Shown here: piece after piece, positions 20,412-32,397 of the stretch
Layout of the letters: every line of letters begins with the position of its first letter
Position numbering within the stretch: the stretch's first letter is position 1
Assembly (NCBI GenBank): GCA_037042915.1
Contig: CM073194.1
Coordinates: 3,410,001 to 3,474,000, forward strand
DNA length: 64,000 bases
Direction: 5' to 3'
From: Auricularia sp. M13
Lineage: Eukaryota; Basidiomycota; Agaricomycetes; Auriculariales; Auriculariaceae
Position numbers and translations under genes: made by a program
The notes under the pieces: model-generated
Seen by the model: only the letters and a program-made list of their open reading frames with translations
What the model was told of the DNA's origin: nothing
The model's database searches: none

Positions 20412-23400
20412 CTAAACATGCACAAGTCTACAACCCAGGTCCACCTCGACGTCAAGATCGTCCACCTCAATGGTCTGCAGCAGCAAGTCAGGACACGGAT
20501 AATGACACATTGCGCACGGCACGCTACTGACCGACATCGCCGTTGACAGCCACCTGCGGCGGCCCATACAGCTCCTCCTCGCGCGACAGCGCCGCCGCCC
20601 AGCCCTCCTCGAACAAGTCCGCGTGCTCCTGCGGCGTGGCGATGGACGCCGCGAGTTTCTTCCGGCCTTTCGACTCGAGGTCTGCGCGCCATGCTGCCAC
20701 GCATCGCGGTACGGCACTGAAAGATGTTTAGAGAAGACGACGAGCGCACAAGGAAAAAATCGATCCGAACCTGGGGAGATACGTCCGCGCGAAGAGCGCC
20801 GCCTCGCTGAAGCGGTCCGTCCGGAGGAGCATCTCCACGCACGCCCGCGCATCGCCGAGCTGTAACAGGCACGCGAACGCCAGGTTGTTCTGGCCCTTCG
20901 CCTCTGCAAATTGTCGTTATTAACGAGCCGCATTCACTGAAACAATGAAACTCACGCGCAGCCTCGGACAACGCCGCGAGCTTCTCGCGCTCGCCCGTCG
21001 CGAGGTACAACAGCATCAGCGCGCCAAGGTCGCCCGCGTGCTCGAAGCACTCGCGCGCGAGGTCGAAGCGCCAGACGGTCAGCGCGCGGTCGCCCACCGC
21101 CTTCCACTTGATCTCGCCCTCGGGGTCCGGCGACGCCCGCGCGATCTCCAGCGCGCCGTCCAAGTCGTCGAGCGCCAGCGACAGCTCGAACTTGTGGTCC
21201 GGGTCCGTCGTCACAGTCAGCGCGAGCTCCTTCAGCCCTGAGAGCGGCACAGGTATGTGAGAACAAATTAAGAGAACGTATAGACAAGCCAGACACACCT
21301 TGCCCTTCCAAAAATCGTGCGACGCGGTTGCGCTGGTCCTTCGGCACGGTGGGCAGGATCTCCGCCGCCGCCGCGGTGTCCCCGCGCAGGATGGCCGTCT
21401 GGTACTCCACGACGCTCAGCGCTAGCGTGTATCCCGCGACGTTCATGTCCTTGTCCGTCAAGTAAATGCGGTTATGCGACGGGATGTAGCCCAGCAGGTA
21501 CATCGGACTGTCAGCGAGCCTATGTCAGGATTGTTCACATGAAAATGTGATAAGCTGAGAACATACACATCGAAGTGCGTGACGATGTTCGTCTGACTGC
21601 CAACGAGGTAACCCAGCCGGTTGCCCGCCGTCGTGTAGATGAGGCAGTCGCCAATCCACTTAGCCGTCTTGATGCTGCAGCTCGCTGTCAGTCTTGCAGG
21701 CGACGTCAGAGGGTGTGACAACGCACATCTCGCCAACCTCCGCAACGATGTCCCAAGCATCCTCGACACCCTCGTCCCCGATGTTCTCCGCGCCGCCGAC
21801 GCTTTCGACGTGCGCATCGAACGCAGCACGGTCAAAGCGCAGCACATAGGAGCCCTCATCTGCGATGATAGCAACCAGGTTGCCGGTGCCGCTCCAAACG
21901 ACCTGCACGAAATGTCAACAAGAGAAATCAGCCAGCAATTCAAACGACTGACGTTCTTCGCCTCGATCTCGATACGGCGCACGATAGCGCCAGTTTCCCA
22001 GTCCCAGAAGATGACGAAACCGTGCGCCCGCGCAGCGAGCAACGGGCCACCATGCAGCCCCTCGACAGCCCAACCGCCCGCGCCCTTGAGCGCGCCAGTC
22101 TTGTCCTTGAAGTTGCGGAACAGACGAATCTTGGTCTTGGTCTCGAGCACGGCGTAGGTGTTCGAGTCCGTGGCCCACGCAAAGCTGCTACCCTGGCCGA
22201 ACGCCTTGTTGCGCCACGCGAGCGCGGTGTAGATGATGTACTCGCCATCGCCGACGACGGTGACGAAACGACCGTTCGGGCTGTGGATGATCGCAGTGGG
22301 GAAGACCTCCGTGTTGCCAAGCTCGCGCGGGACCAGCGCGACACGAGCGCCGTCGGGCGCGTTGTCGTCCTTATCCGTCGCCAGATTCGACGTGAGGACT
22401 GCCGTGTTGCGGGTGTAGATCAGCTTGCCGGTCGGGTCCATAGAGAAAGTGGGCTCGTCGCGTCCAATCTGTCATGTTGTCAGTAAAGAACGATAAAATG
22501 ATAAATAATAAAATGAAAATAAAGTAGAAAAAATAAGGAATAATAATTATATGTAATAACAACAGTAATATGCAAATAAATCCGAAACAAAATTAAACAA
22601 AATGAAGCAAAATAAGAATGGGTACGTGGCGGGTCTGTACTCACCTTGATGACGACAACACCCTCGTCGAAGCCAACGGCCACGTCGTTCGCGTCCTTGC
22701 GGACGGAGACACACCATGCACGCTCCAATGCGTACGACAGCGTGTTCTCGAGGCGGTAGGTGCCCGAGTTCCAGACCTTGACGGTGCCGTCCTCCGAGCC
22801 AGAGATGATGATGGGCAGGGCGGGGTGGAAGACGGCGAACGCGACAAGCGCGGTGTGGCCCTCCATGGTGGCCACGCAGGACTTGGACAGATAGTCCCAG
22901 ACCTTAACAGTCTTGTCGTCGCCAGCGGTGATGAGGTAAGGCTTGTCCGGGCCAGGATAGAATTCGACATAGTTTACGCCGCCGCGTTCGTGCGCGTCCA
23001 AGGAAAAGTTTGCTGTGCCGGAGGAGAGATTCCATATTTTGACCGTGCGATCCAGGCACGCCGAGGCGAAGGTGTTGGTATCCTTCGGGTTGAAAGTAAG
23101 GTTCATAATGAAATGCGTATGACCCTCGAAGACTTGGACGCATTTCCAGCCACGTTCCCAGTCCCAAGCCTTGATCGTCATGTCGTCGCTGCCAGTCAAC
23201 AGAATGCTAGCCGTCGGGTGAACAGTGAGGCATCGGATATAGTCTGGATGCGCCTCAAACGCCGTGACCTTTTCGTGCGTGTTGTAATTGAAGATGCGCA
23301 GTTGGAAGTCGTCCGAGCCGGCCACGAACCAGGACTTGCGCGGAATGAAGCGCACGCAGCGTACCGGGACCTCAGCAACCTCGAAAGTCTTAAGCAATGC

Positions 23401-23588
23401 GCCAGTTTCGTGGTTGTAAATCTGAGCGCTGCCATTATACAACCCGGTGAGCAGCCACGGCTCGGTTGGGTGAAAGTCGATGCTCTTCACGCGGTCTGAG
23501 CGCGCGAACAGTTTCCGCTGCAATTACGCGTAATTAGGAGCTTGCATATAATCCTAACCGCTGGGCGCACCTGAATTTCGAGCACCAT
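20412..23588 (-). CDS. SEC27: Coatomer subunit beta-prime (COPI vesicle coat)
   Basis: Ten exons can be joined, giving about 852 residues, close to the family length. The start is MVLEIQ in an 18-nt first exon (23588-23571), spliced to RKLFARSDRVKSIDFHP. WD40 repeats follow (for example LLTGSDDMTIKAWDWERGWK and ITAGDDKTVKVWDY). A second propeller and an alpha-solenoid come next (KWKAVGDRALTVWRFDLARE). The end is acidic (IEVDDLDVEVDL). Beta-prime-COP binds KKXX-tailed cargo in Golgi-to-ER vesicles. Nine introns are found; eight are about 50-60 bp and one (22469-22644) is 176 bp and AT-rich. The last splice is uncertain: a donor at 20553 (CAG/GTGGCT) would also work. It converges with the Acl4-like gene, stop to stop 237 bp. 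Confidence 0.95.
22469..22644 (-). other. Long AT-rich intron of the coatomer gene
   Basis: This 176-bp intron has a GTGAGT donor and an ACAG acceptor. On the plus strand about 120 of its bases are an A-rich run of short motifs such as ataataaaat and aaaataaag. Its neighbours in the same gene are 50-61 bp and of ordinary composition. Confidence 0.85.
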
Positions 23589-23847
23589 GGCGTCGGCAAG
23601 TGGTACGGGTCACCGACGTGGACGCGGGGCGGGGACGGAAAGGAGAGTATTTGCTTCCGCTGTTCCAAACTTCCAATTCATCCTGAACTCGGCCTCAACA
23701 GTACTCGACATAATTATCAAACTATTATACCTCTCGGATTTTACAGTGCAGAATACATAGCCAATCAGAATAACAAGCAGCAAATTGACAGACTATTCTG
23801 CAGTACCAATACACATCGTGTTGAAGGCATCAGACACTGGCAGAGGT

Positions 23848-25542
23848 CTAGGAGCTCTTCGCCGATATCACCAATTTACCTACCTTCAGCAATGCAGCAT
23901 CCAGCACCGGGCCGGTTTCAACACTTACATTGTCCAGGGTAAGGCAACCCAACAGCTCGGCCTCGTAGTCGATCGACATCTCGAGGAACGTATGCAGCAA
24001 ATACGCGCCAAGCACGGCGGGCTTGCTGGCGACAATGCTGACCGCCTCGAGGGCCGGGCACAGGAGGGCGGGCATTCCGGGGAGTATGCACGGCTGGAAG
24101 CTCTTGAGCCCGCCCTCGGAGTCCGGCGCGACTTCCAGCGTAAGCTCCTTGAGTGTGGCGGCAAGCAGGCCCGGCATGACGCCCGGCCACATGCCCACGC
24201 CAATCCAGAGATGCGAGACGGCGAGCAGCCTGTGCTGGCGGATGGCGCTCGCGAACTCCGGCCAGTGCTCCCCCTCGACGGTGCGCGTGTGCGTGCGCCC
24301 GTCGCGCACTTCCACGCGACACGGCCCGCCCAGTGCGTCTCCACGCACGGCGGTGAACGTCGGCCCTTTCAGAGAGCGCAGGAGTGGTGCGAGCACGCTG
24401 TGTAGCCTGTGAAACGAATCCTGGCAGCGCACCCTCACGCTCGAAATGGTGTCGAGCGGGAGGTGGTTCAAGATGTAGAGCACCGCGTTCTCCTCCAGAT
24501 CGTTGAGAATCACAGTACAAAGGCTAGGTAGGGCCCATTTCGCCATGCTAACCAGCGCGAAGTCGCGTTCTGGCTTGTCAGCGAGTCCGAACTGGAGAAA
24601 AGAGGCGTGTCTCAGGTGCGGACATGCGTGGAACACTGCCGCCAGACTGCGCAGGGGCATGGGCAGACCGTTGCCAGAGATGCAGACTTCCTGTAGACCT
24701 TTGAGAAGTGAAAGACGTGAATCTGACGGACACATATTCTCTAGCTGCAGCCTCCGTAGGGAGGGCGCCGACCGTCTGAAGAGGTGGGGCCAGATAGTTA
24801 GCCAGGGGGCTTCGGAGGCGTCCACGTCCAGATACAGAGCCAGGTTAGTCAAGATCGGAGCAGGAACATTCAGACAGCGGAGGAGCGGTACAGCCTGGTC
24901 GTCGTTGAAGGAGAGAACGAGAGACTGAACGTGATCGAGGTGCTCGGCGATGATTTTACCGGCAGAAATACAGACGTCCACGGGGGCGCGCGTGAGGACA
25001 CCGTCGTGCGTGCAGGCGGAGAAGGTGATGTCGAGCGCGACGGGCACGCGTTTGGCGCGCGGGAGCAGATCCCGGAGGATCGCGTCCGCGCGCGGGGACG
25101 TGAAGCACAGCTCGCGCCAGAGCGCGCAGTCGCCCAGCGCGACCGCGCGCCACTGGCGGCATACGTGCACCACGGCGTTGTGCGTGCTGCGTTCCTCCGC
25201 TGGGAGCGACAGTGCATACATCCGGAAGATCGTGCTCTGGACTTCCACGGGCAGCAAGTTCACAGGGGCAAGGCTGTTCCGCCGGCGACATAGCGCGTTT
25301 CGGATCGCGCTGAAGGACGTTTCGAGATGTTCATGAGCCTTGGTGAGTTCCTCGTCCAGCGTCTGAACAACCTGTTCAAAGGACCTGAGAGAACGTGTAT
25401 GAGGAAGGAGCGTGGTTCTGAGGAACGGGGAACACGTGCCTCTCCAGCACGTCTGCAGGGCTGAAGCCAGCAGCGTCAAGGATGGAGTTGACTGCCATGG
25501 AGAGGGCGGGAGATAAATCCAGTCCAAGTGATTTGCAGGCAT
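23848..25542 (-). CDS. F-box protein
   Basis: The frame of 564 codons has a coiled-coil-like segment (FEQVVQTLDEELTKAHEHLE) at about residues 55-75. An F-box follows: LPVEVQSTIFRMYAL, then AVVHVCRQWRAVALGDCALW. The rest is leucine-rich in the manner of an LRR array (APSLRRLQLENMCPSDS). This is the usual layout of Agaricomycete F-box proteins, which present substrates to SCF ubiquitin ligases through Skp1. The start is uncertain. An ATG at 25546 in another frame gives MDACKSLGLDLSPALSM, which may be a real first exon spliced in before SFEQVVQ at a TCTCAG acceptor near 25380. The gene follows the coatomer gene in the same direction. Confidence 0.8.
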   Translation of the reverse strand: MPANHLDWIYLPPSPWQSTPSLTLLASALQTCWRGTCSPFLRTTLLPHTRSLRSFEQVVQTLDEELTKAHEHLETSFSAIRNALCRRRNSLAPVNLLPVEVQSTIFRMYALSLPAEERSTHNAVVHVCRQWRAVALGDCALWRELCFTSPRADAILRDLLPRAKRVPVALDITFSACTHDGVLTRAPVDVCISAGKIIAEHLDHVQSLVLSFNDDQAVPLLRCLNVPAPILTNLALYLDVDASEAPWLTIWPHLFRRSAPSLRRLQLENMCPSDSRLSLLKGLQEVCISGNGLPMPLRSLAAVFHACPHLRHASFLQFGLADKPERDFALVSMAKWALPSLCTVILNDLEENAVLYILNHLPLDTISSVRVRCQDSFHRLHSVLAPLLRSLKGPTFTAVRGDALGGPCRVEVRDGRTHTRTVEGEHWPEFASAIRQHRLLAVSHLWIGVGMWPGVMPGLLAATLKELTLEVAPDSEGGLKSFQPCILPGMPALLCPALEAVSIVASKPAVLGAYLLHTFLEMSIDYEAELLGCLTLDNVSVETGPVLDAALLKVGKLVISAKSS

Positions 25543-25941
25543 CCATTTCGATGTTGTAAGCTCAATGGTATGTGGTTGAGCGCAAGAAGCGCCGTCGGAG
25601 TTGGATGGACCTCCGGAATAGCCGTGGTCGTTTGCTCTTCCAAGTTCTTTCCCGAGCCCCGAAGACCGCTACCTATCTCTGCGCCTTTGAGGAAGTGCTG
25701 AGCTGCGTGCTTCTGGAACTTGTGTACTGTTGAAATCCTTGGGGTCACAGTGCTCATTCTTACCGAAGAAAAACTCCTCTGACATTGCTTAGACTCGACC
25801 CAACCACGACATTCCCGTCTAACAAACGACATTGGCGCTCTGGACAGTCATCCAGCGTATTTTTCTCAGAGTCACAGGCCAATAGCATTCCCATTCTCGA
25901 GACACCGCATCTGCTTTCTTACGACCGCGATCAGTTACTGC

Positions 25942-27246
25942 ATGGATCAACCTGAGGTTCCCGGACCATCTCCATCTGCACACCCTCTCGAAGACAACGA
26001 ACCCATACCAGAACCGTCAGTCGTGCCCGATCTCGCCTGCGAGTGGACAGACTGCACCGCGCGACTCGGCACGGCGCAGAAGCTCGTGCAGCACATCTAC
26101 ACCGCGCACGTGCAGCCGCAGGCTCATACCGGGCGCTGGGAGTGCGCGTGGCGGGACTGCTCGCAGGCGAAGAAGGCGTGGCACCGCGCGATCGGCTCGG
26201 CGCGCATGCTGCTCGCGCATGTGCGCGAGGAGGCGGGGCGCGCGACGGACTGGAGCTGCGCGCTGTGCGACGCGTGCCGCGAGTTCCGCGTGGGCGACGT
26301 CGCGCGGCACGTCGAGCTCTTCCACGGCGTGCTCGTCCCCGCGCACGACCGCGGCGCGAAGGCCGCGAAGCGCAAGAACGGGACCCACGTCCCGCCGCCG
26401 TCCGGCGCGAAACCGCGTCCGCCGCGGTTCAACACTGAGACTGGGCAGCGTTTCACGGGGTATACGGAGCCCGTTAACTGGGAGGCTGTCAGACCCACGG
26501 AATATCCGATCTCGCCGACGTTGCGGGACAGGATTGTGGACTTGAGAGTTCATCCTCGTCCTTTACCGGCGCATCCAAATCCGCAACCTCAGCCTATGGA
26601 CGTAGATGATGGGATGATTCCTGCTGCTGGGACGCCTGATATACAGGCAGCAGCTGGCTCTATCCCTGCCAATGCTGAAGAGGGATCGGCAAGTGGGCAG
26701 CTCGTCAGAGACTCGCCCGAAGCATCCATATCTGTCGTGCATGGACCTATGGTGATTGAGAGACACGTTGGAACGAGCACAGTCGAAGGCCCGGGAGACA
26801 ATGTTACGGGCGCTATTACCCTGACAGGCGCCGTCGGGCATATTGATATTCATCCCGGTCCCACGGCTGTCGAAGCTGGCAGCCCGCCATCTCCGACGGT
26901 CAATCATAACCACGCTTCAAGCACCAGTACGCTGGCGTTGGTGGCCGCTGCTGTCGAGATGGACCCGCACGGACGCTCTTCCCCGCGGTCCCCCGCTCCC
27001 GCTCCCGCGCCCGCCCCACAGCCGGCCGCGCGCCACAAATCAAAGGACTACCGGGCGGCGTACCTGATCGAGAAGGCCAAGTACCGCTACGCGTCCGCGC
27101 AGCGCGAGGCGCTCCTGCGCGAGCTCGCGCAGCTGCGCGCGGAGCTCGACGCGGCCTACGGCGAGAAGGAGGGCGCGCTCGACGCCGTGCTGCGCGCGCA
27201 GTTCGGGTCCACGGCCGACTCGGTGCTGTCCAACCCGGGCCCATGA
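25942..27246 (+). CDS. C2H2-like zinc-finger protein with C-terminal coiled coil
   Basis: A single exon of 434 residues. Near the N-terminus is CEWTDCTARLGTAQKLVQHI followed by YTAHV, a C-x4-C...H-x4-H finger. A second region has CAWRDC...LLAHV and CALCDAC...HVELFH, which can form more fingers. A basic stretch (KAAKRKN) follows. The middle is Pro/Gly-rich and probably disordered. The last 70 residues (YLIEKAKYRYASAQREALLR and on) should form a coiled coil. Fingers plus coiled coil suggest a nuclear DNA-binding protein, but the target is unknown. The N-terminal half is strongly GC-biased. It is divergent from the F-box gene, about 400 bp apart. Confidence 0.7.
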   Translation: MDQPEVPGPSPSAHPLEDNEPIPEPSVVPDLACEWTDCTARLGTAQKLVQHIYTAHVQPQAHTGRWECAWRDCSQAKKAWHRAIGSARMLLAHVREEAGRATDWSCALCDACREFRVGDVARHVELFHGVLVPAHDRGAKAAKRKNGTHVPPPSGAKPRPPRFNTETGQRFTGYTEPVNWEAVRPTEYPISPTLRDRIVDLRVHPRPLPAHPNPQPQPMDVDDGMIPAAGTPDIQAAAGSIPANAEEGSASGQLVRDSPEASISVVHGPMVIERHVGTSTVEGPGDNVTGAITLTGAVGHIDIHPGPTAVEAGSPPSPTVNHNHASSTSTLALVAAAVEMDPHGRSSPRSPAPAPAPAPQPAARHKSKDYRAAYLIEKAKYRYASAQREALLRELAQLRAELDAAYGEKEGALDAVLRAQFGSTADSVLSNPGP

Positions 27247-28748
27247 CCGCCGCGCACCTTCCATTCGACTTTGCCGATATCGATGTGCAATGCTCTCGCG
27301 CTCTGTGCTCTGTTGTACTACGTATCATCTGGTGTTTTCAACTGCAATTATGTATGTATGTCCGAGTCGGTCTTCTTTCTTTTTCTGTAGAAATCAACAG
27401 CGCCGGCCGAAGATCACGCACTGTCGGCTCTTACCGGGTATCGGAGATTGTAATCTTTAATGTCCGCTGGAGGATTGCCAATGACCGTGACGTCATCGCC
27501 GTAGAAACCCGTCCCTAGCGGAGTCGTACCGCAAATTGCAGGTCTTTCTCAGTCACTTCACCTCTGCCAATTCCGTGTCGCGTGTCTGCTACTCAGTCTC
27601 ATGCATTCGGTGCGCTTGCTGGGCCAGCGGAAAATCAACATCATCAGTCCTTCTGGCGTGCTTGAGCATCTCGCGCATCGACTACTACTTGGATTTGTGG
27701 CTTGTAATGCATCAGAACGTCCTGGTCTTGCCAAACCAGGTGCTTGGGTTTCAGTGGTGCTAGCAGTTGTCCGTCCCACGTGCACCGATGCCTTTCAGCA
27801 TCGTGCACTCTGTACTCTCAGATTCACAACACACCCACCTACCTCGCGTAATTCGGCATGCTTACATTGTCCTGCTCCTGGATACGCCATATCGGGGGTT
27901 TGGAACGTGCTTTGTGACTTTGGCAAGGCTCCAGGAAGCCTGCAGGCCGCAGCCCAGTACCTTGCTCGAAGTCGATACCAGTTTTCTTGCTCCTCTTCGA
28001 GTCAGAACCCTCCACCACCGAAGAGCCGCCTTCTGTCCCTGCTTTTCTCTGTCCCTTGAAGGTGTTTGACGCAGTCTCCAACCGCATATGCTAGGGAAGA
28101 AAGAGGATATCCGCGACCAGTCACATGAGATATCACTCCCAGCACAAGTCCTTGTGCCATATGCTTGGCTCGTAGGAGGTTGTACTGAAACAATTGCTGC
28201 CAGCTGAGGAGCTCCACAGTGCCGTCTGTGAGTGGCATATTTCACTTTTCAAGAGTCCATTGAGTCAGGGTGATGTGTTTGTCGGCTCACTCTTCTTCGC
28301 TGAACCCTCAGGTAAAACACAGAACTCATTTCCGAGCTGCACTCTGATGAAAGAGTGGCTGTCTAGGCCAGCCGAAAGAGGTAGCAATGAGGTCGGCGAA
28401 GCAATCCGGCGAACCGACGAGTGTGGAGCAGCGTCATAGACTCGTGAGCGTGAGATGGGTGCCCCTCGAAGAGAGTGCCAGGGGCAGTTGTCCCAGTGGC
28501 TGGCTTATAGTGTGCTGAGTACCAGCGAATCGCGTTCGGAGATAGTTTTATGAGAATAGGCAATATTGATGTGTTCATTGTCGCGAACGGCGTGACGTAT
28601 GGGCGGTAAATTCCCCGAGCGGCGCTTCCTTCTCTCTGCTTTCACCACGACCGCTGAACTCTGAGCCCGTCGCTGGCGAGGCCGCATAGCCGCCGTATAT
28701 CCTATCATTATACCGTCGCCCTTGATACAGGGCCTGCCAGCCACAGCC
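27247..28748. other. No gene recognised (1.5 kb)
   Basis: Open frames such as 27601-28059 (+) and 28002-28238 (-) lack family similarity, and convincing splice sites do not connect them. The right part should hold the promoter of the RRM gene. Confidence 0.45.
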
Positions 28749-31423
28749 ATGGCGTCCTCGTCTCTTCGCGCGGTGAGCGGACAGCGTCGCGCAGCCACCC
28801 GCCAGTGCAGCGTCTGACAGCGCCCCCTCGCCATCGCCCAGGACATTTCGCTCTCCGCGCGCCATACGCCCGCCCCGGCCTCGTCGTCAGTCTCGGCCTC
28901 GCCCACGCCGCCGCCCCCGCCGCCGCCGCCGACCAACTCGCAAATAGAGGCTGCCATCCAAAAGGCCCAGCAAATGTCAGCGCGCTCGACGCCCGACGGC
29001 CGCGACACGCGCATGCAGCTCTTCGTGGGAAACGTGCGTGTCCATTGCATACACACACACCGGCCATCGCGCGCTCATCGCGTCCGCCGTCCCGCAGCTC
29101 CCGTACAGAGTCAGATGGCAGGATCTCAAGGACCTGTTCCGCAAGGCGGGCACCGTGCTCCGAGCCGACGTGTCGCTGGGCCCGGACAACCGCTCCAGAG
29201 GGTGCGCTTATGTCCGTGCTCGCGTGCGCGAATATCTCACCAAATTTCGCTCCCCATAGGTACGGCACGGTGCTCTTTGGCAACCCTGACGACGCGGCGC
29301 ATGCGGTCGGTGCGTGACGGACGTCATCCGTACCCCGCGCGCCGATCGCTCATTGACAGGAACTGAATTCTTCAGAAATGTTCAACGGATACTCGTGGCA
29401 GTCGCGCACGCTCGAAGTCCGCCCAGACCGTCTCCCGCCCGATTTTGACGCGGGCCTGACGGCGCCGTACCCGCAGCTCGGCCCGTCGCCGCTGCACGCG
29501 ATGCCCTACATTCCGCCGCCGCCGCTGAAGCAGCTCGACGGCGGCATGCTCGACGACCCCTTGTCCATGCCCGTCCCGTCGCCCATGGGCTCGGTGTTTG
29601 ACCGCCCGCGCGTGCCCAGCGCGTCTGGCCGTACGCTATTCGTAGGAAACGTGTGTTTTCCAGCGCTTTTGCACCATGCCGAGGGATTCTCATGGTTCTC
29701 ATATAGCTCCCGTTCCACTGCCAATGGCAGGACCTCAAGGATCTCTTCAGACAAGCTGGCTCTGTGCTACGCGCCGACGTCGTCCTTGGCCCAGATGGTC
29801 GCTCGCGTGGGCACGGCACTGTGTCATTTTCTAACGATAGTGACGCGGAGCATGCTGTTAGGATGTTCAACGGGTAACGCCCAGACGCTCAGTTTGCACC
29901 ACTTGGCTGACGCGCATTGCAGATACGAGTTCAATGGGCGTCCGCTGAAAGTCCACTTTGACAAATACACTGGCCAGAATACCCCGGCAGGAGGTTTAGG
30001 GTCGTCTGCATCTCCCGCGCCGCAAATGCAGTCCCTGCCTTCTTATGTATATCCCGCGCTACCTGCGTACCTGACACATGCGCCGCCGCCGTTGGTGCTT
30101 CCCGCAGGGTATGAGCATATACCCTCGCCGTTGCACTCGCCCATGGACCTCTATCCGCCATCAATGCCGCATCCACACCCACACCCGCACCCAAGCCATG
30201 GCCCGCCCTCGCCTTCGCCCTTGTTGCCGACATCCAACAGTCTGAACGGCACGAACTCCAACTCCCCGCCATCCTTGCACATCGAGACGCAGATACAGAC
30301 GCAGCAGCAACAGCAACAACAGCAGGCGGGGACGACGTCGCAGTCGCAACACCACCTGCAATCGCACCCCGCGCATCCGGGTCCCATCACTCTCCCCCCT
30401 CCGCCGCACGGTTTCCCCGCGCCGTTGTCCCCACAGTCCGTGCCGCCCATCACGCCGAGCATGCCCTCGTTCTCCTTCGTGCCGCAGGCGCCGACGCCGC
30501 CGCTGCACCCGCAGTTCCTCTCGCCGGGCATCGGGCCCTTCTCGCCGACGCTCTCGCCCGGCGGCTTCTTCTCGGGCGTCAGCGTGAACCCGTACCTGAA
30601 CCCCGCGCCCGGCGCGCCGGTGCTCATGGTGCCGCACTCGCCCGTCGGCGTGAGCGGACACCCGCCCGGCAGCCCCGGCTCGTGGTACATGCATTACGGC
30701 GCGGAGCCGTCGGGATACTTCCCGCCCGTGCATAGCGTCCACCCGCTCGCGCAGGAGGTCTCGCAGGGCAGCTCGAACGAGAGTGGTAGTACGAATGCGA
30801 GCGCGGACGACGCTGCCACCGTTGCTGGCGGATACCGCGACCACGCCGAGTCCCTGTCCCAGTCCCTGTCCCGTAATGGCAACTACGGCCAGAACTACAA
30901 CCAGAACCAGAACGGCGACGCCGACCGGCCGCGCGCGTCGTTCGTCGAGGAGAGCGTGCTGCGGCGGCCGCTGCCCGCGAGCGACCCGTCGACGCGGGAC
31001 GTCACGCCGGCGTCGAGCTCGGGCTCGGCGCTCGCGACGAGCGACGAGGCGAGTAGCCGGAGCGTGAGCCGCACCGGCGCGTCGTCCAGCGCGTTCGGCA
31101 GCGCGCAGCAGCTGTACATGGCGCTCCCGCACCCGCGCTCGGCGTCGACGGGCCAGGGGCAGAGCTTCTCGCAGGTTGTGCGCGCCGCGCCGGCGCCGGC
31201 GCCCGCGCCGATCGAGCGCCCGCAGCCCGGCCACGCGCACTCGAGCAGCGTCAGCGTCGCGCACCTCGAGAACGGGCTTGCGCAGCTCGACCTCGGCGGC
31301 GGTGCTGGTGGTGGGGGTGCTAGTGGGCGCGACCGCGACCGCCGCGCGAGCTGGCACGTCGACTCGCCGTCTGTCGAGTTCGGCGCCGCGGGCTCTGGGG
31401 GGTACTTTGCGCTGGGGAGATAG
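28749..31423 (+). CDS. RNA-binding protein with two RRM domains and a long low-complexity tail
   Basis: Seven exons (28749-28772, 28842-29033, 29098-29201, 29260-29309, 29376-29650, 29707-29873, 29923-31423) give 770 residues. RRM1 starts MQLFVGN, continues [18 protein letters not shown], and ends [19 protein letters not shown]2 repeats this with [25 protein letters not shown] and [16 protein letters not shown]. Both RRMs are split by an intron right after the RNP2 motif. The C-terminal 480 residues are Pro/Ser/Gln-rich, with a His-Pro repeat and a run of eight Gln. Paired WQDLKDLFR-type RRMs resemble the Gbp2/Hrb1 and hnRNP M group, which bind mRNA in the nucleus. That assignment is inferred. 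Confidence 0.88.
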
Positions 31424-32307
31424 GCTGGATCCGTTTGCGTCGTTTTCGGGCTGGGTCGGGTTGAGTGTGTCAGTGTCAGTGCGTTAGTCCTCAGTGTTGT
31501 GCTTTCTGTTCTCGCGATCTCCCCCTCTCTCTGTCTCGTCTCCTCTCTACATGCAGTGGCCGCGTCGTGTCGTTTCTATTTTTCTGATTCCCGTCCTGTC
31601 CCGTCCTGTCGTGCAATTCAATAAGTATCTCGCGTCGCGTCTCGTCTCGTCTCGTTTAGGACAATTCCTTGCCCTTGCTGCCAGTTGTCGCCCGTCGTAT
31701 GGTATACATACATATTTCCGCTGCCTGTGCCTTTTGTGCTGACCTTGTTGACTCCGTCCGCGGCCACGTGACTTGTCAGCGGAAAGTTGGCCGGGCGAAC
31801 CAGAGACAACGGGCTGGGCTATGTAGGTCACTCCTAACATTTCCCTCAACAGGAGACGCTCATGTTGGTGAGCATGAATCATCTCTTGAATGCACCAACA
31901 GAATGCGCTCTGGCCACGAAAGTATTCAAACGATCGTCATCTCACTCAGCACGGCGTGAGCGCGCGCATCCGCTGTGCGCTTGCCACTATTAATGATGCC
32001 ATTATGCACGGGACCGTCAGGCCAAAAGTGTAGGAAATGTACAATACACTGGGCTCGATTTGGCCCAGGATTATGAACTAGGCGCCCAAGCAGCGTGCGC
32101 GCGACGTTCGAAATGATGAATCTCACTGCGAGGAAGAGGGGACCTCAGCGCGTGCGCTGTGCTATATTTACAGACGTCGAAACATCACAGGCATGCTGTG
32201 CACAGCAGCGTGCGGCCAGCAGAGTTCGCCGGATTACAGTTGCCAAAGACTCTATGACCGGACAGGTGCTCCGTCATCGATTCCTCGTGGATCCTCGCGG
32301 GAAGGGG
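31424..32307. other. No gene recognised
   Basis: The first 300 bp are pyrimidine-rich (many gtctcgt repeats around 31640-31660) and should contain the 3-prime end of the RRM transcript. The rest has no supported frame. Confidence 0.5.
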
Positions 32308-32315
32308 TATAAATA
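32308..32315 (+). promoter_or_regulatory. TATA box of the secreted-protein gene
   Basis: TATAAATA, 90 bp before the ATG at 32398, within GGGGTATAAATACGG. Confidence 0.65.
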
Positions 32316-32397
32316 CGGTCGGTATGCAGCTTGATGTTGGACGTTTGTTGGGCCCCGCATTGCACGTGCGACTCTCACTCGAGCTCTGAGCACGATC

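Noticed and set aside
30161-31357. 398-codon minus-strand frame
   Set aside because: An Arg/Ala-rich shadow of the RRM gene tail.
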